Shown here: in pieces, positions 55,280 through 64,000 of the stretch
Numbering within the stretch: the stretch's first letter is position 1
Layout of the letters: every line of letters begins with the position of its first letter
DNA from: Xylophilus sp. GOD-11R
Lineage (GTDB): Bacteria > Pseudomonadota > Gammaproteobacteria > Burkholderiales > Burkholderiaceae_C
DNA: 64,000 nucleotides
Direction of reading: 5' to 3'
Assembly (NCBI RefSeq): GCF_033546935.1
Contig: NZ_CP137854.1
Location: 2,914,001-2,978,000, forward strand
Program-made: the position numbers and the translations under genes
Notes under the pieces: model-generated
What the model saw: only the letters and a program-made list of their open reading frames with translations
Databases searched by the model: none
What the model was told of the DNA's origin: nothing

Positions 55280-55987
55280 GTGAGCGAACCCCTTCAAACC
55301 TTCAATGCCGGCACCGCCGCCAACGGCTGGGCCGTCGCGCAGCGCGACCAGCGCCAGCGCGTCATGCGCAACACCTACTGGTTGCTGGCGCTGAGCATGC
55401 TGCCGACCGTGCTGGGCGCCTGGATGGGCGTGGCCACCGGCATCACCCGCTCGCTCAACGGCGGGCTCGGCCTGGTGGTTTTCCTGGCCGGCGCCTTCGG
55501 CTTCATGTACGCCATCCAGAAAACCAAGAACTCCGCCGCGGGCGTGCCGGTGCTGCTGGCGTTCACCTTCTTCATGGGCATCATGCTGTCGCGCATGATT
55601 GCGATGGTGCTGGGGTTCTCCAACGGCGCCTCGCTCGTCATGACAGCGTTTGCCGGCACCGCCGGCGTGTTCCTGGCCATGGCCTCACTCGCCACGGTCA
55701 TCAAGCGCGACCTGTCGGGCATGGGCAAGTTCCTGTTCGTCGGCGTGATCGTGCTGCTGATCGCCTCGGTCATCGCCATGTTCGTGCCATCGACCGGCGC
55801 CATGCTGGCGATCTCGGTGGCCTCCATCGGCATCTTCAGCGCCTACATGCTGTATGACCTCAAGCAGATCATCGACGGCGGTGAAACCAACTACATCAGC
55901 GCCACCCTGTCGCTGTACCTGGACCTGTTCAACGTATTCCAGAGCCTGCTGGCCCTGCTGGGCATCGTCGGCGGCGAACGCGACTGA
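55280..55987 (+). CDS. Bax inhibitor-1 / YccA-family membrane protein
   Basis: A 235-residue integral membrane protein with seven hydrophobic helices, characteristic of the BI-1/YccA/TMBIM family. Signatures: MRNTYWLLALSMLPTVLGAW, AGTAGVFLAMASLATVIKRDL, and the end YMLYDLKQIIDGGETNYISA with conserved Asp residues. Members act as calcium-leak-like channels or FtsH modulators. The start is GTG at 55280 with GGGAGA upstream; the in-frame extension to 55130 lacks the conserved pattern. A terminator follows. Confidence 0.9.
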   Translation: MSEPLQTFNAGTAANGWAVAQRDQRQRVMRNTYWLLALSMLPTVLGAWMGVATGITRSLNGGLGLVVFLAGAFGFMYAIQKTKNSAAGVPVLLAFTFFMGIMLSRMIAMVLGFSNGASLVMTAFAGTAGVFLAMASLATVIKRDLSGMGKFLFVGVIVLLIASVIAMFVPSTGAMLAISVASIGIFSAYMLYDLKQIIDGGETNYISATLSLYLDLFNVFQSLLALLGIVGGERD

Positions 55988-56019
55988 CACCGTTGACGGG
56001 CGCCTTCGCCTCTTGCACC

Positions 56020-56042
56020 AAAAGGCCCTGCGGGGCCTTTTT
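56020..56042 (+). terminator. Rho-independent terminator after the BI-1 family gene
   Basis: AAAAGGCCC-TGCG-GGGCCTTTTT is a perfect stem with a four-base loop and T-run, 33 bp after the stop at 55987. Confidence 0.85.
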
Positions 56043-56157
56043 CCATTCCTGAAGGCGCCGCCCAGCCTCTCTCCATTGCCGTGACGGGCTTTGTCCTTCA
56101 GTTATCCGGTGCACTGCCGATAATCAAAAGAACTCCCGTCCCTATTCCTCAACGCCC

Positions 56158-56532
56158 ATGTCGCCCCGTCTCCTCGGTATTCCGCTTCTGGCCCTGCTGC
56201 TGGCCGGTTGCGACATTCCCGGCCTGGAACCCGATCCGCGCATCGCGCAACGGGAAGCCGACGCCAAGGCCATCGGCGGCGCCTGCCGCTACGGACTGCG
56301 CGGCATCGAGGACTGCTATTCACTCAACGCCAAGTCCAGCAAGTCGGCGATCTTTGCCGGCTGGAAGGAAATGGACCAGTACATGCGCGACAACAAGGTC
56401 GAAGGCCAGGCATCGGCCATCGCCCAGGCGCCGCCCCAGGCACCGCAGGTCGACGCCGAAGCCAGCATCGACAAGGACACCGAAAAAGTCGTCGCGCCGC
56501 GCAAGGCCAAGGCCAAGGCAGCGCCGCTCTAG
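56158..56532 (+). CDS. Hypothetical lipoprotein
   Basis: A 124-residue predicted lipoprotein with a short basic start, a hydrophobic segment and lipobox LLLAGC (Cys near residue 19). The mature part has a pair of cysteines (GGACRYGLRGIEDCYSLN) that could form a disulfide. It ends in a Pro/Ala/Lys-rich tail (APRKAKAKAAPL) as in peptidoglycan-proximal proteins. I recognise no named family. It ends 7 bp from the convergent rlmD. Confidence 0.7.
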   Translation: MSPRLLGIPLLALLLAGCDIPGLEPDPRIAQREADAKAIGGACRYGLRGIEDCYSLNAKSSKSAIFAGWKEMDQYMRDNKVEGQASAIAQAPPQAPQVDAEASIDKDTEKVVAPRKAKAKAAPL

Positions 56533-56539
56533 TGCGCGC

Positions 56540-58087
56540 TCAGGCGCCCGAGCCCACGTAGTCGAACACCGCGATGCTTTCCACGTGCGCGGTGTGCGGG
56601 AACATGTTCACCGCCCCGGCCGAACTGCACCGATATCCCCCCATGTGCACCAGCAGGCCCGCGTCGCGCGCCAGCGTGGCCGGGTTGCAGCTGACATAGA
56701 CGATGCGTTTCGGCGGCGTCCAGCCCGCCAGATCGGCGGCCGGCACCGGCTCGTTGGTGTTCTTGGTGTTCTCGCCCGCCTCGGCTTCGGCGGTGCCGAT
56801 GGGCGGCAGCCCCTGCTGCTGCCGGCACAGGTCGGCCAGCGCCCGCGCCAGGGCGAACGCACCTTCGCGCGGCGGATCCACCAGCCACTTGTCGGCCACG
56901 CCGTCCTTCAGCAGCAGCGCCGGCGTCATCTCGAACAGGTTGCGCGCCATGAAGTCGGTCGGCGACAGCGGCGTGCGAGGCCCGGTCGCCTGGTGCCGGG
57001 CGTAGTTGGCCCGCGCCCGCGCCACCAGGGCTTCGCTGCCCTCGATGCCGCGCACCTGCCGGGCCTGCGTGGCCAGCGGCAGCGTGAAATTGCCCAGCCC
57101 GCAGAACCAGTCGATCACCCGCTCCTGCGGCCGCACGTCGAGCAGCCGCAGCGCCCGGCTCACCAGCACCCGGTTGATGTGCGGGTTGACCTGCGTGAAA
57201 TCGGTCGGCTTGAACGGCATGTCGATGCCGAAATCGGGCAGCGCGTAAGACAGCGGCCGGGCGTCCTGCGCGTCGAGCAGTTGCACCGTGTCCGGCCCTT
57301 TGGGCTGCAGCCACCACTGCACGCCGGCGTCGACGTGCTCGGCGGCGAAAGCGCGCAGCCGCCCCAGGTCACCACCAGACAGTGGCTCCAGGTGCCGCAG
57401 CACCAGCGCGGTCACCGAATCGCCGCAGGCCAGCTCGATCTGCGGGCAGGTGTCACGCGCGTCCAGGGAGGCGATCAGCCCACGCAGCGGCATCAGCAAG
57501 GCGTCGACATGCGGCGGCAGCACCGGGCAGACCTTCATGTCGGCGATGTAGCGGCTCTTGCGCTCGTGAAAGCCGATCAGCACCGTGCCCTTCTTGATCA
57601 CGTGGCGCACCGACAGCCGGGCGCGCCAGCGATAGCCCCAGGTCGGGCCCTCGATCGGCCGCAGCAGGGTGTCGGGCCGGATCTTGCCAAGATGCCACAG
57701 GTTGTCTTCCACCACCCGCTGCTTCACCGCCACCTGGGCGCCGGCGTGCAGGTGCTGCATCTTGCAGCCGCCGCAGGCACCGGCGTGCAGGCCGAAATGC
57801 GGACAACCGGGACGCACCCGCTGCGACGATTCGCGGTGGATGGCCAGCAGGCTGGCCTGCTCCCAGTTGTTCTTCTTGCGGTGTACGTTGGCGCTGACCA
57901 GTTCGCCGGGCAAGGCGCCTTCGATGAAGACCACCTTGCCGTCGGCGCGGCGCGCCACGCCCTGCGCTTCCAGGTCCAGGGATTCGACGCTGAGCGCGTC
58001 CGGAAAAATGGCGAGTAGCGGGTCGGCCGGCCTCGTGGTGAGAGCCGCCGGGGCACTGCTGTCGGTGCCGGAAATTTCTTCTGTCAT
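56540..58087 (-). CDS. rlmD: 23S rRNA (uracil1939-C5)-methyltransferase
   Basis: A 515-residue RlmD/RumA methyltransferase. A TRAM domain is near the N-terminus (about 35-95), followed by [4Fe-4S] cysteines in [18 protein letters not shown] and DMKVCPVLP. The SAM site [16 protein letters not shown] and catalytic Cys in [17 protein letters not shown] lie in the C-terminal half. It is longer than E. coli RlmD because of an insertion between catalytic motifs ([20 protein letters not shown]). ATG 58087 (MTEEIS) or GTG 58093 could start it. Confidence 0.93.
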   Translation of the reverse strand: MTEEISGTDSSAPAALTTRPADPLLAIFPDALSVESLDLEAQGVARRADGKVVFIEGALPGELVSANVHRKKNNWEQASLLAIHRESSQRVRPGCPHFGLHAGACGGCKMQHLHAGAQVAVKQRVVEDNLWHLGKIRPDTLLRPIEGPTWGYRWRARLSVRHVIKKGTVLIGFHERKSRYIADMKVCPVLPPHVDALLMPLRGLIASLDARDTCPQIELACGDSVTALVLRHLEPLSGGDLGRLRAFAAEHVDAGVQWWLQPKGPDTVQLLDAQDARPLSYALPDFGIDMPFKPTDFTQVNPHINRVLVSRALRLLDVRPQERVIDWFCGLGNFTLPLATQARQVRGIEGSEALVARARANYARHQATGPRTPLSPTDFMARNLFEMTPALLLKDGVADKWLVDPPREGAFALARALADLCRQQQGLPPIGTAEAEAGENTKNTNEPVPAADLAGWTPPKRIVYVSCNPATLARDAGLLVHMGGYRCSSAGAVNMFPHTAHVESIAVFDYVGSGA

Positions 58088-58178
58088 ATCCACGATTGTC
58101 TCAGCACGCGCGGCGACCTTTTCCGGCCTGCTTATTGCTTGGTCGCGTGTTCAGGCGGCATCGGCCGCACCAAGAACC

Positions 58179-60827
58179 ATGTCAACAGATTCCACGATTC
58201 CCGCCATGCCGGCCACCCTGCAGGTGACCGACACCGAAGTCTTCATGCCTTTCATGCGCGATGTCGCGCGCTGCGAGCAGTCGCTGCAGGAGCTCAACCT
58301 GATGTGGCGGATCATCGAATCGTCCGCCAAGATGAACTGCCCGGTCGAGGCCAAGACCATCCTGCCGACCATGGCCGCCACCCGCGAGGGCTTCGCCAAG
58401 CTGGAGCAGGAACTCGTCGCCAGCCTAGTGCAGGAAAAAGTGCGCAACGTCATGGACGGCATTGCCACCAAGGCGCAATACGTGATCGACATCGTGGTGC
58501 GCAATCTGTTCGAGCGCACCGCCGACGTCGGCTTTCTGGCCACCGACCGGGTGCTCTGCGAATTCCTCGCCGCCGACCCGGACGATGCCGACGCCCGCCG
58601 CGAAGAGGTGCGCCGCCGCCTGCAGGAATACCGCAGCAAATACACGGTCTACGACGAGATCCTGCTGCTCGACACCCAGGGCCGCGTGATGGTGCAGGTC
58701 GACGCCGGCTCGCCCGTCACACAAAGCGCCGATCCGCTGGTCGCCGAAACCCTCGCCAGCGAAAGCTACGTCGAGACCTTCCGCGCCACCGACCTGCGCC
58801 CGCAGCTCGACCGCGCCCTCGTCTACTCGCGCCGCATGCACCATCCCGAGACCGGCGCGGTCGTGGGCCTGCTCTGCCTGGGCTTCAACCTGGCGCAGGA
58901 GATGCAGGGCATCTTCGACAGCCACCGCGACGGCGACGAGCGCGCCAACCTGCTGCTGCTCGACGCCGACGATCGCGTCATCGCCAGCGCCGACCCGCTC
59001 TGGCTGCCGCCCGGCACCCGGCTGCCGACCAATGTCGCGGGCTCGCCCATGCCCTGCGTCTTCGGTGGCCGCGAATACCTGGTGCGCACCTTCCGCTCGG
59101 CCGGCTACCAGGGCTATCCCGGCCCGGCCGGCTGGCAGGGCCAGGTGATGGTGCCGGTCGACGTGGCTTTTCGCGGCAACGCCGGCACCGCCGGCGACGT
59201 GCTGGCGGGCCTGGAGCCGGCGGTGGCCGAAGGCCTGCTCTCGCATGCCGACTCGTTCTGCCCGCCGCTCTTCGAGATCATGAGCGCCGCGCGCACCATC
59301 CAGCGCATCGTCTGGAACGGCCAGGTGATGACGGTCGGCCAGGAGGGCGACATGGCCAAGCTGAAGACCGTGCTCGACCAGATCAGCGAGACCGGCAACC
59401 GCAGCAACGAACTCTTCGCGCGCTCCATCCGCGACCTCTACCAGACGGTGCTGGCGTCGAGCCTGCGCAATGCGCAGTTCACTTCTCACCTGCTGGTCGA
59501 CCTGCTCGACCGCAATCTCTACGAACGCTCCGATGACTGCCGCTGGTGGGCCCTGACGCCCGAGCTGCGCGCGGGCCTGGCCGAGGCCACGCTGGCCGAC
59601 GACACCCGGCGCCGCTTCGGCGACATCCTGGCCTACATCAACGGCCTCTACACCGTCTACACCCGGCTCTTCGTCTATGACCGCGACGGCACCATCGTCG
59701 CGTCCACCGGCGATGCCGCCCTGGGCACGCCGGAGCGCCCTGGCATGCCGGTCGTCGGCGCCGGCATCGCAGCGCAGACCCTGTCGAGCGTGCTGGCGCT
59801 GCGCACCGCGCAGGACTACCACGTCAGCCCCTTCGAGCCGACCGGCCTTTACGGTGACGCCGACACCTACGTCTACCACGCAGCCATTCGCGACCTGGCC
59901 GATCCAGGTCGCATCGTCGGCGGCATCGGCATCGTGTTCGACTCGACGCCCGAGTTCCTGAACATGCTGCGCGCGGGCCTGGCCGGCAAGTCCGAGACCA
60001 AGTCCAAGGCGCTCTACGTGGCGCGCGACGGCCGCATCCTCTCCAGCACCGACCCCACGCGACAGGTCGGTACCCGCCTGGCGCTCGACGCCGACCTGCT
60101 CGCCCTGCCCGCCGGTCGCGGCGCATCGCGCATCACCGAACACGACGGCCAATACGGCATCGTGGCCTGCACCGCTTCCAGCGGCTACCGCGAGTTCAAG
60201 ACCAGCGACGGCTACCAGGAAGACGTGCTCGCCGTCGTCTTCGAGACTTTCGGCGCGGTGCGCAGCGGCGCGGGCCTGGCCGACCGCAGCGCCTTGCGCA
60301 TCGACACCGACGCCACGCGCGCTGCCGGCACCGAATACGCCACCTTCTTCTGCCGGGAGTCGCTCTACGCCATTGCCGCCCTGCACGTGCTGGAAGCCGT
60401 GCCGTATTCCGACGTACGCCCCACCCCGCTGGGTGGCGGCGGCCGTATCGGCATCCTGGGATTGCAGCGGGCCGAGCTCAACCACCGTTTCATGTGGGTC
60501 TACGACCTGGCCCAGCTGATCGGCGCCGATGCCTCGCGGGTCACCGGCAACAGCCAGGTGCTGGTGCTGCGCCACGGCGCCCACACCATCGGCCTGCTGG
60601 TCGACGACCTGCACGCCGTGCCGCAGTTCGCGCCGGCCCAGATCATCCGCACGCCGCTGGCGGTGAGCGGGCAGTCGATGCTGGTCACCGAGGTCATCAA
60701 GGCCAACCGGGGCGAGCTGCTGATCCAGGCGGTCGACATCCCGCGCCTGTTCGCCTGGCTGATCGACGGCATCGAGCCCGGCGACGACCCGGCCGGGGGC
60801 GCGCAGATGCAAATGCAAGCGGCCTGA
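58179..60827 (+). CDS. Large soluble two-module sensor with C-terminal CheW domain
   Basis: An 882-residue protein with no transmembrane segment or MCP signalling domain visible. Two homologous sensory modules follow each other. Module 1 has YVIDIVVRNLFERTADVGFL near residue 107, then a Cache/PAS-like region. Module 2 has LLVDLLDRNLYERSDDCRWW near 440, again followed by a Cache/PAS-like region with LFVYDRDGTIVAS. The last ~160 residues are a CheW-like domain (FFCRESLYAIAALHVLEAVPY, VLVLRHGAHTIGLLVDDLHAV). It could couple an intracellular cue to a CheA elsewhere. No other chemotaxis gene is nearby. ATG 58179 is the first plausible start. Confidence 0.8.
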   Translation: MSTDSTIPAMPATLQVTDTEVFMPFMRDVARCEQSLQELNLMWRIIESSAKMNCPVEAKTILPTMAATREGFAKLEQELVASLVQEKVRNVMDGIATKAQYVIDIVVRNLFERTADVGFLATDRVLCEFLAADPDDADARREEVRRRLQEYRSKYTVYDEILLLDTQGRVMVQVDAGSPVTQSADPLVAETLASESYVETFRATDLRPQLDRALVYSRRMHHPETGAVVGLLCLGFNLAQEMQGIFDSHRDGDERANLLLLDADDRVIASADPLWLPPGTRLPTNVAGSPMPCVFGGREYLVRTFRSAGYQGYPGPAGWQGQVMVPVDVAFRGNAGTAGDVLAGLEPAVAEGLLSHADSFCPPLFEIMSAARTIQRIVWNGQVMTVGQEGDMAKLKTVLDQISETGNRSNELFARSIRDLYQTVLASSLRNAQFTSHLLVDLLDRNLYERSDDCRWWALTPELRAGLAEATLADDTRRRFGDILAYINGLYTVYTRLFVYDRDGTIVASTGDAALGTPERPGMPVVGAGIAAQTLSSVLALRTAQDYHVSPFEPTGLYGDADTYVYHAAIRDLADPGRIVGGIGIVFDSTPEFLNMLRAGLAGKSETKSKALYVARDGRILSSTDPTRQVGTRLALDADLLALPAGRGASRITEHDGQYGIVACTASSGYREFKTSDGYQEDVLAVVFETFGAVRSGAGLADRSALRIDTDATRAAGTEYATFFCRESLYAIAALHVLEAVPYSDVRPTPLGGGGRIGILGLQRAELNHRFMWVYDLAQLIGADASRVTGNSQVLVLRHGAHTIGLLVDDLHAVPQFAPAQIIRTPLAVSGQSMLVTEVIKANRGELLIQAVDIPRLFAWLIDGIEPGDDPAGGAQMQMQAA

Positions 60828-60840
60828 GCGCCGACTGCGC

Positions 60841-61752
60841 TCAGGCCAGGCCTTCCACAATCGTCGGGTAGCGCAGCACCAACCGCAGCTCCTGCTTCAT
60901 GCGCCGGTTGTCCAGGCGGCGCGACTCCGACATGAAGCTCATCTGCATCGGCGAGAGCTCGCGCGCGGCGGTCTCGCGGTCGACCCGCGGCGGCCTCGGT
61001 AAACCGTAAAGATCGGCCGCGAAATCGAAGTAGTCGCCCATCTTCAGCCGCGTGTCGTCGCAGATGTTGAACACCCGCCCCGGCCCGCCGCGCCACAGCG
61101 CCGCCAGGCAGGCGCGCGCCAGGTCGTCCGCATGGATATGACTGGTGTAGACGTCGTCCTGTTCGCGCAAGGTCGGCGTGCCGCGCTGCAGCCGGCCGCG
61201 CGGGGTGCCACCTTCGCGGTCGGGCGCGTAGATGCCGGGAATGCGCAGGATCGCCGTCTGCGCCCCGCCGCGGCCGAAGCGCCGCACGGCGGTTTCGGCG
61301 GCCACCCGTCGGCGTCCGCGCGGCGTGGTCGGGCGCGGCGCCCGGGTTTCGTCCACCAGCGCGCCAGCGCAGTCGCCATACACGCCGCTGGTCGACCCAT
61401 ACACCAGCGCCACCGGCGGCCAGGCCCGCGACAGGGCCCGCAGCAGCGCCACCGTGCGCGGATCACCCTCCCCCTGGCCGGGTGGTGGCGCCAGCACCAG
61501 CACCCGCTGGGCGATGCCCGCCAGGCGCCGCAGATCGACCGGGCGATCGAGGTTGCCCGACAAGGGCAGGATGCCGCGCGCCCGCAGTTCCGGCAGCCGT
61601 TCCGGCGAAGACGTCAGCGCCATCACCCGCACGCCACGCGACACGAAAGCCGCCACGCGCAGGCCGACATCGCCGCATCCCACGATCAGCAGGCGCGGCC
61701 GGCGAAAGCGCGCAGGCAGAGCGCGCCGGGGGGGCGGTGAGGAGGGGCGCAT
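60841..61752 (-). CDS. NAD-dependent epimerase/dehydratase-like (extended SDR) protein
   Basis: A 303-residue extended SDR resembling the YeeZ/SDR_a family. The Rossmann motif is LLIVGCGDVGLRVAAF near residue 20, followed by VLVLAPPPGQGEGDPRT and LVYGSTSGVYGDCAG, where a Tyr stands in the usual YxxxK region. HIHADDLARACLAAL and VFNICDDTRLKMGDYFD support the epimerase-like fold. The substrate is unknown. It is divergent from the flavin reductase across 72 bp and convergent with the CheW-domain gene. Confidence 0.85.
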   Translation of the reverse strand: MRPSSPPPRRALPARFRRPRLLIVGCGDVGLRVAAFVSRGVRVMALTSSPERLPELRARGILPLSGNLDRPVDLRRLAGIAQRVLVLAPPPGQGEGDPRTVALLRALSRAWPPVALVYGSTSGVYGDCAGALVDETRAPRPTTPRGRRRVAAETAVRRFGRGGAQTAILRIPGIYAPDREGGTPRGRLQRGTPTLREQDDVYTSHIHADDLARACLAALWRGGPGRVFNICDDTRLKMGDYFDFAADLYGLPRPPRVDRETAARELSPMQMSFMSESRRLDNRRMKQELRLVLRYPTIVEGLA

Positions 61753-61824
61753 GTTTGCAGGCAAAATCGAGGGTCGACCCGACAACAGCGGGGGTGCCAG
61801 ACAAGCCCCCGAGGATAACCAGCG

Positions 61825-62865
61825 ATGAGCTTCCAAGTATCCGTGCAGCCTAGCGGCCGCGCATTCCATCTCCAGGACGACGAGACGATCCTCGCCGCGG
61901 CCATTCGCCAGGGCATCGGCCTGCCCTACGGCTGCAAGGACGGCGCCTGCGGCTCCTGCAAATGCAAGAAGCTCGAAGGCAGCGTCACCCTGGGGGAATA
62001 CCAGCCCAAGGCCCTGTCGGCAGACGAGCTCGCCGCCGGCTTCATCCTTACCTGCCGCGCCCAGGCCATGAGCGACGTGGTACTTGAATCGCGCCACGTC
62101 ACCGACGAAAGCGCCTTCCCGGTGCGCAAGATGCCGGTGCGCGTCGCCTCGCTCGAACGCAAGTCCGCCGACGTGATGGTGGTTCGCCTGCAGCTGCCCG
62201 CCACCGAAAACCTGCGTTACCACGCCGGGCAGTACATCGAATTCATCCTGCGCGACGGCAGCCGCCGCGCCTATTCGATGGCCACCGCGCCGCACCGCCA
62301 GGACGAGACCGGCCCCAGCGCCGAACTGCACATCCGCCACATGCCCGGCGGCAAGTTCACCGACCAGGTCTTCTCCACCCTCAAGGAACGCGACATCCTG
62401 CGCTGCGAAGGCCCCTTCGGCAGCTTCTACCTGCAGGAAGACTCGCAAAAGCCCATCGTCATGCTGGCCTCGGGGACCGGTTTCGCGCCGATCAAGGCCC
62501 TCATCGAGCAGATGCGCCACAAGGGCAGCGAGCGCCCCGTCACGCTCTATTGGGGTGGCCGCCGCCCGGCCGACCTCTACCTGCACGACTGGGTGCTGCA
62601 GCAGGCCGCCGAAATGCCCCATCTGCGCTACGTGCCGGTGGTCTCGAACGCCCTGCCCGAAGACGCCTGGACCGGCCGCACCGGTTTCGTCCACCAGGCG
62701 GTGCTCGACGATTTCGCCGACCTCTCCGGCCACCAGGTCTATGCCTGCGGCGCGCCCATCGTCGTCGAATCCGCCCAGGCCGCCTACACGGCACAGCGTG
62801 GCCTGCCGGCCGAAGAGTTCTACGCCGACGCCTTCACCAGCGAGGCCGACAAGCACCTCGGCTGA
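61825..62865 (+). CDS. CDP-6-deoxy-Δ3,4-glucoseen reductase-like [2Fe-2S] flavoprotein
   Basis: A 346-residue electron-transfer protein. An N-terminal plant-type [2Fe-2S] domain has CKDGACGSCKC then ILTCRAQA. It is followed by an FNR-type module with RAYSMATAP (flavin), MLASGTGFAPIKALIEQ (NAD) and YACGAPIVVE. It resembles AscD and phenol/methane monooxygenase reductases; in Burkholderiales such genes are often standalone and their partner oxygenase is unknown. Strong similarity in parts, but reversed domain order, to the reductase half of the molybdoenzyme fusion at 4571 is notable. A Bug receptor follows by 56 bp. Confidence 0.88.
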   Translation: MSFQVSVQPSGRAFHLQDDETILAAAIRQGIGLPYGCKDGACGSCKCKKLEGSVTLGEYQPKALSADELAAGFILTCRAQAMSDVVLESRHVTDESAFPVRKMPVRVASLERKSADVMVVRLQLPATENLRYHAGQYIEFILRDGSRRAYSMATAPHRQDETGPSAELHIRHMPGGKFTDQVFSTLKERDILRCEGPFGSFYLQEDSQKPIVMLASGTGFAPIKALIEQMRHKGSERPVTLYWGGRRPADLYLHDWVLQQAAEMPHLRYVPVVSNALPEDAWTGRTGFVHQAVLDDFADLSGHQVYACGAPIVVESAQAAYTAQRGLPAEEFYADAFTSEADKHLG

Positions 62866-62921
62866 CCGGCTGCCGGCCCCGGCCTCCCGGGCGCCAGAAG
62901 AAGAACGAAGGAAACAAGAGC

Positions 62922-63896
62922 ATGCGACGCCGCCAACTGATCCTCTCCACGGCCGCCGCCGCGCTGGCCCTGCCGACCGCCACACGCGCCCAGATGACCG
63001 GACGGCCGATCCGCCTGGTCGTGCCCTATGCGGCCGGCGGCCCGCTCGACGCCACCGCCCGCATCCTGGCCGAGCGGGTGAAGGACAGCCTGGGCCCGGT
63101 CATCGTCGACAACAAACCCGGCGCCGGCGGCAACATCGGCGCCGACATCGTCGCCAAGGCCGCGCCCGACGGCCTGACCATCGGCCTGTCGGCCACCGCC
63201 ACGCACGCGGTCAACCCGTGGCTCTACAAACGCATGCCGTTCGACGCGGCACACGACTTTGCCGGCATCACGCAGATGGTGCGGGTGCCCAACGTGCTGG
63301 TCATGAATGCCGACACCGCCCGGCGGCTGAACATCCGCACCGTGCCGGAGCTCATCGCCTACGCCAAGCGCAATCCGGGCAAGCTCAACTACGGCAGCGG
63401 CGGCAACGGCAGCGCGGGCCATCTGGCCGGCGAGATGTTCAAGCAGCAGGCCGGCATCTTCGCGGTGCACATTCCCTACAACGGCGGCAGCCCGGCGCAG
63501 TTGGCGCTGCTCTCCGGCCAGGTCGACTTCAACTTCGACAACCTCGCTACCGCGGCGCCCAACATCCGCTCGGGCAAGCTGCTGGCCATCGCAGTCACCA
63601 CCGTGCACCGCAGCCCGGCCCTGCCCGATGTGCCGCCGGTTTCCGACACGCTCAAGGGCTTCGCCATCGACACCTGGTGGGGCCTGGTCGCGCCGGCCCG
63701 CACGCCGCACGAGGTGGTGCAGCGGCTCAACCACGCCTTCGTCGAGGCGCTGAATTCGCCTGAAACCAAAGCCCGTTTCGCCACGCTGCTGGCCGAGCCG
63801 GTCGCCAGCACGCCCGAACAGTTCGACGCCTTCATGCATGCCGAGCTCGCCAAGTACCAGGCCCTGGTCAAGGCCAGCGGCGCGAGCGTCGACTAG
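62922..63896 (+). CDS. Bug (TctC family) periplasmic solute receptor
   Basis: A 324-residue receptor with an Arg-rich signal peptide (MRRRQLILSTAAAALALP, ending ATRAQM near residue 25), possibly Tat-compatible. Family marks are PIRLVVPYAAGGPLDATAR, IVDNKPGAGGNIGADIVAKA and LNYGSGGNGSAGHLAGEMF. A good AAGGAAACAAGAG ribosome region precedes ATG 62922. No TctAB genes are present. An IclR-type gene begins four bases after its stop on the same strand. Confidence 0.9.
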   Translation: MRRRQLILSTAAAALALPTATRAQMTGRPIRLVVPYAAGGPLDATARILAERVKDSLGPVIVDNKPGAGGNIGADIVAKAAPDGLTIGLSATATHAVNPWLYKRMPFDAAHDFAGITQMVRVPNVLVMNADTARRLNIRTVPELIAYAKRNPGKLNYGSGGNGSAGHLAGEMFKQQAGIFAVHIPYNGGSPAQLALLSGQVDFNFDNLATAAPNIRSGKLLAIAVTTVHRSPALPDVPPVSDTLKGFAIDTWWGLVAPARTPHEVVQRLNHAFVEALNSPETKARFATLLAEPVASTPEQFDAFMHAELAKYQALVKASGASVD

Positions 63897-63900
63897 CGCC

Positions 63901-64000
63901 GTGGCCGAACCGCCAACCTCCGCCCTCGCCGAAGCCCGACCGGTGCCGGGTGACGCCTATGTGCAGTCGTTCGCCCGGGGCCTGGGCGTGATCCGCAGCT
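63901..64000 (+). CDS. IclR-family regulator (partial, N-terminus only)
   Basis: Thirty-three codons from a GTG at 63901 read MAEPPTSALAEARPVPGDAY followed by VQSFARGLGVIRS, the beginning of the winged-helix region in PcaR/PobR-like IclR regulators (usually YVQSLARGLxVI). The gene continues beyond the window. The true start is uncertain, since GTG lies only four bases after the Bug-receptor stop and lacks a clear ribosome site. Confidence 0.65.
   Translation, partial: MAEPPTSALAEARPVPGDAYVQSFARGLGVIRS

Noticed and set aside
58425..60860. 811-codon minus-strand open frame
   Set aside because: Exactly antisense to the CheW-domain sensor; repeated AGxDA-type composition is a codon artefact.

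Overview
The window is about 64 kb of GC-rich DNA (roughly 68-70% G+C by eye outside one low-GC patch) with gene families and gene orders typical of Burkholderiales, most likely family Comamonadaceae (Variovorax/Xylophilus/Acidovorax-like). The evidence is Bug/TctC receptors next to small metabolic operons, the yebC-purD-hemF-nadD-rsfS-rlmH-maf-rng string, a tolB-pal-cpoB-tcdA string ending at a tRNA-Lys, and a PutA without its DNA-binding domain beside an Lrp-type gene. Genus and species cannot be fixed from the sequence alone. Almost every long ORF antisense to a recognised gene is a GC-rich shadow and has been left out.

Left third (1-20.4 kb): catabolic and transport modules. A Bcr/CflA exporter (cut by the window edge) is divergent from an IclR regulator. 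A five-gene minus-strand operon (9945 to 1720) encodes a Bug receptor, an ornithine-cyclodeaminase-family reductase, a 1120-residue fusion of a DMSO-reductase-family molybdoenzyme with a flavin/NAD/[2Fe-2S] reductase, an aconitase-X protein and an Ldh2-family reductase. A GntR/FCD regulator is divergent from it across a region with four copies of AAAGTGGTT. The next gene is putA with a divergent Lrp/AsnC regulator. Aconitase X plus two possible pyrroline-2-carboxylate reductases plus PutA reads as a (cis-3-hydroxy-)proline route to glutamate; the molybdoenzyme fusion is the unexplained member. Then come a DapA/NAL-family lyase, a second GntR regulator and a TRAP transporter (dctQ-dctM-dctP), linked by a shared AT-rich palindrome.

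Middle (20.4-25.7 kb): accessory DNA. It holds a PEP-CTERM secreted protein, two abutting gene fragments (3-hydroxyacyl-CoA dehydrogenase and SDR), a DoxX-like membrane protein, a conspicuously low-GC acyltransferase-3 gene and a decayed tyrosine-recombinase gene pointing at the 3' end of tRNA-Lys(UUU). This looks like an eroded tRNA-anchored island.

Housekeeping core (25.7-40.4 kb): Tol-Pal genes, msbA, RNase G, Maf, RlmH, RsfS with a long Lys/Ala-rich tail, NadD (probable CTG start), HemF, PurD, YebC and a HerA/YjgR-type ATPase.

Nucleobase block (40.5-51.3 kb): a URC-type uracil-degradation trio (GTP cyclohydrolase II-like, DUF1688, upp), then five tandem copies of a ~99-bp palindromic repeat. 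A Bmp-type nucleoside ABC transporter (binding protein, two-domain ATPase, two permeases), a lipoprotein nucleosidase and a cytosine-deaminase-like amidohydrolase follow. A single copy of the same repeat lies just downstream of purD.

Right end (51.3-64 kb): a Fur-controlled iron/heme set (bfd, tonB, exbB, exbD, hemP, with Fur-box-like sites before bfd and hemP), a GlcG/HbpS-like protein, a Bax-inhibitor-1 family protein, a small lipoprotein, RlmD, an unusual 882-residue soluble sensor with a C-terminal CheW domain, an NAD-dependent epimerase-like protein, a CDP-6-deoxyglucoseen-reductase-like flavoprotein, another Bug receptor and the beginning of an IclR regulator.
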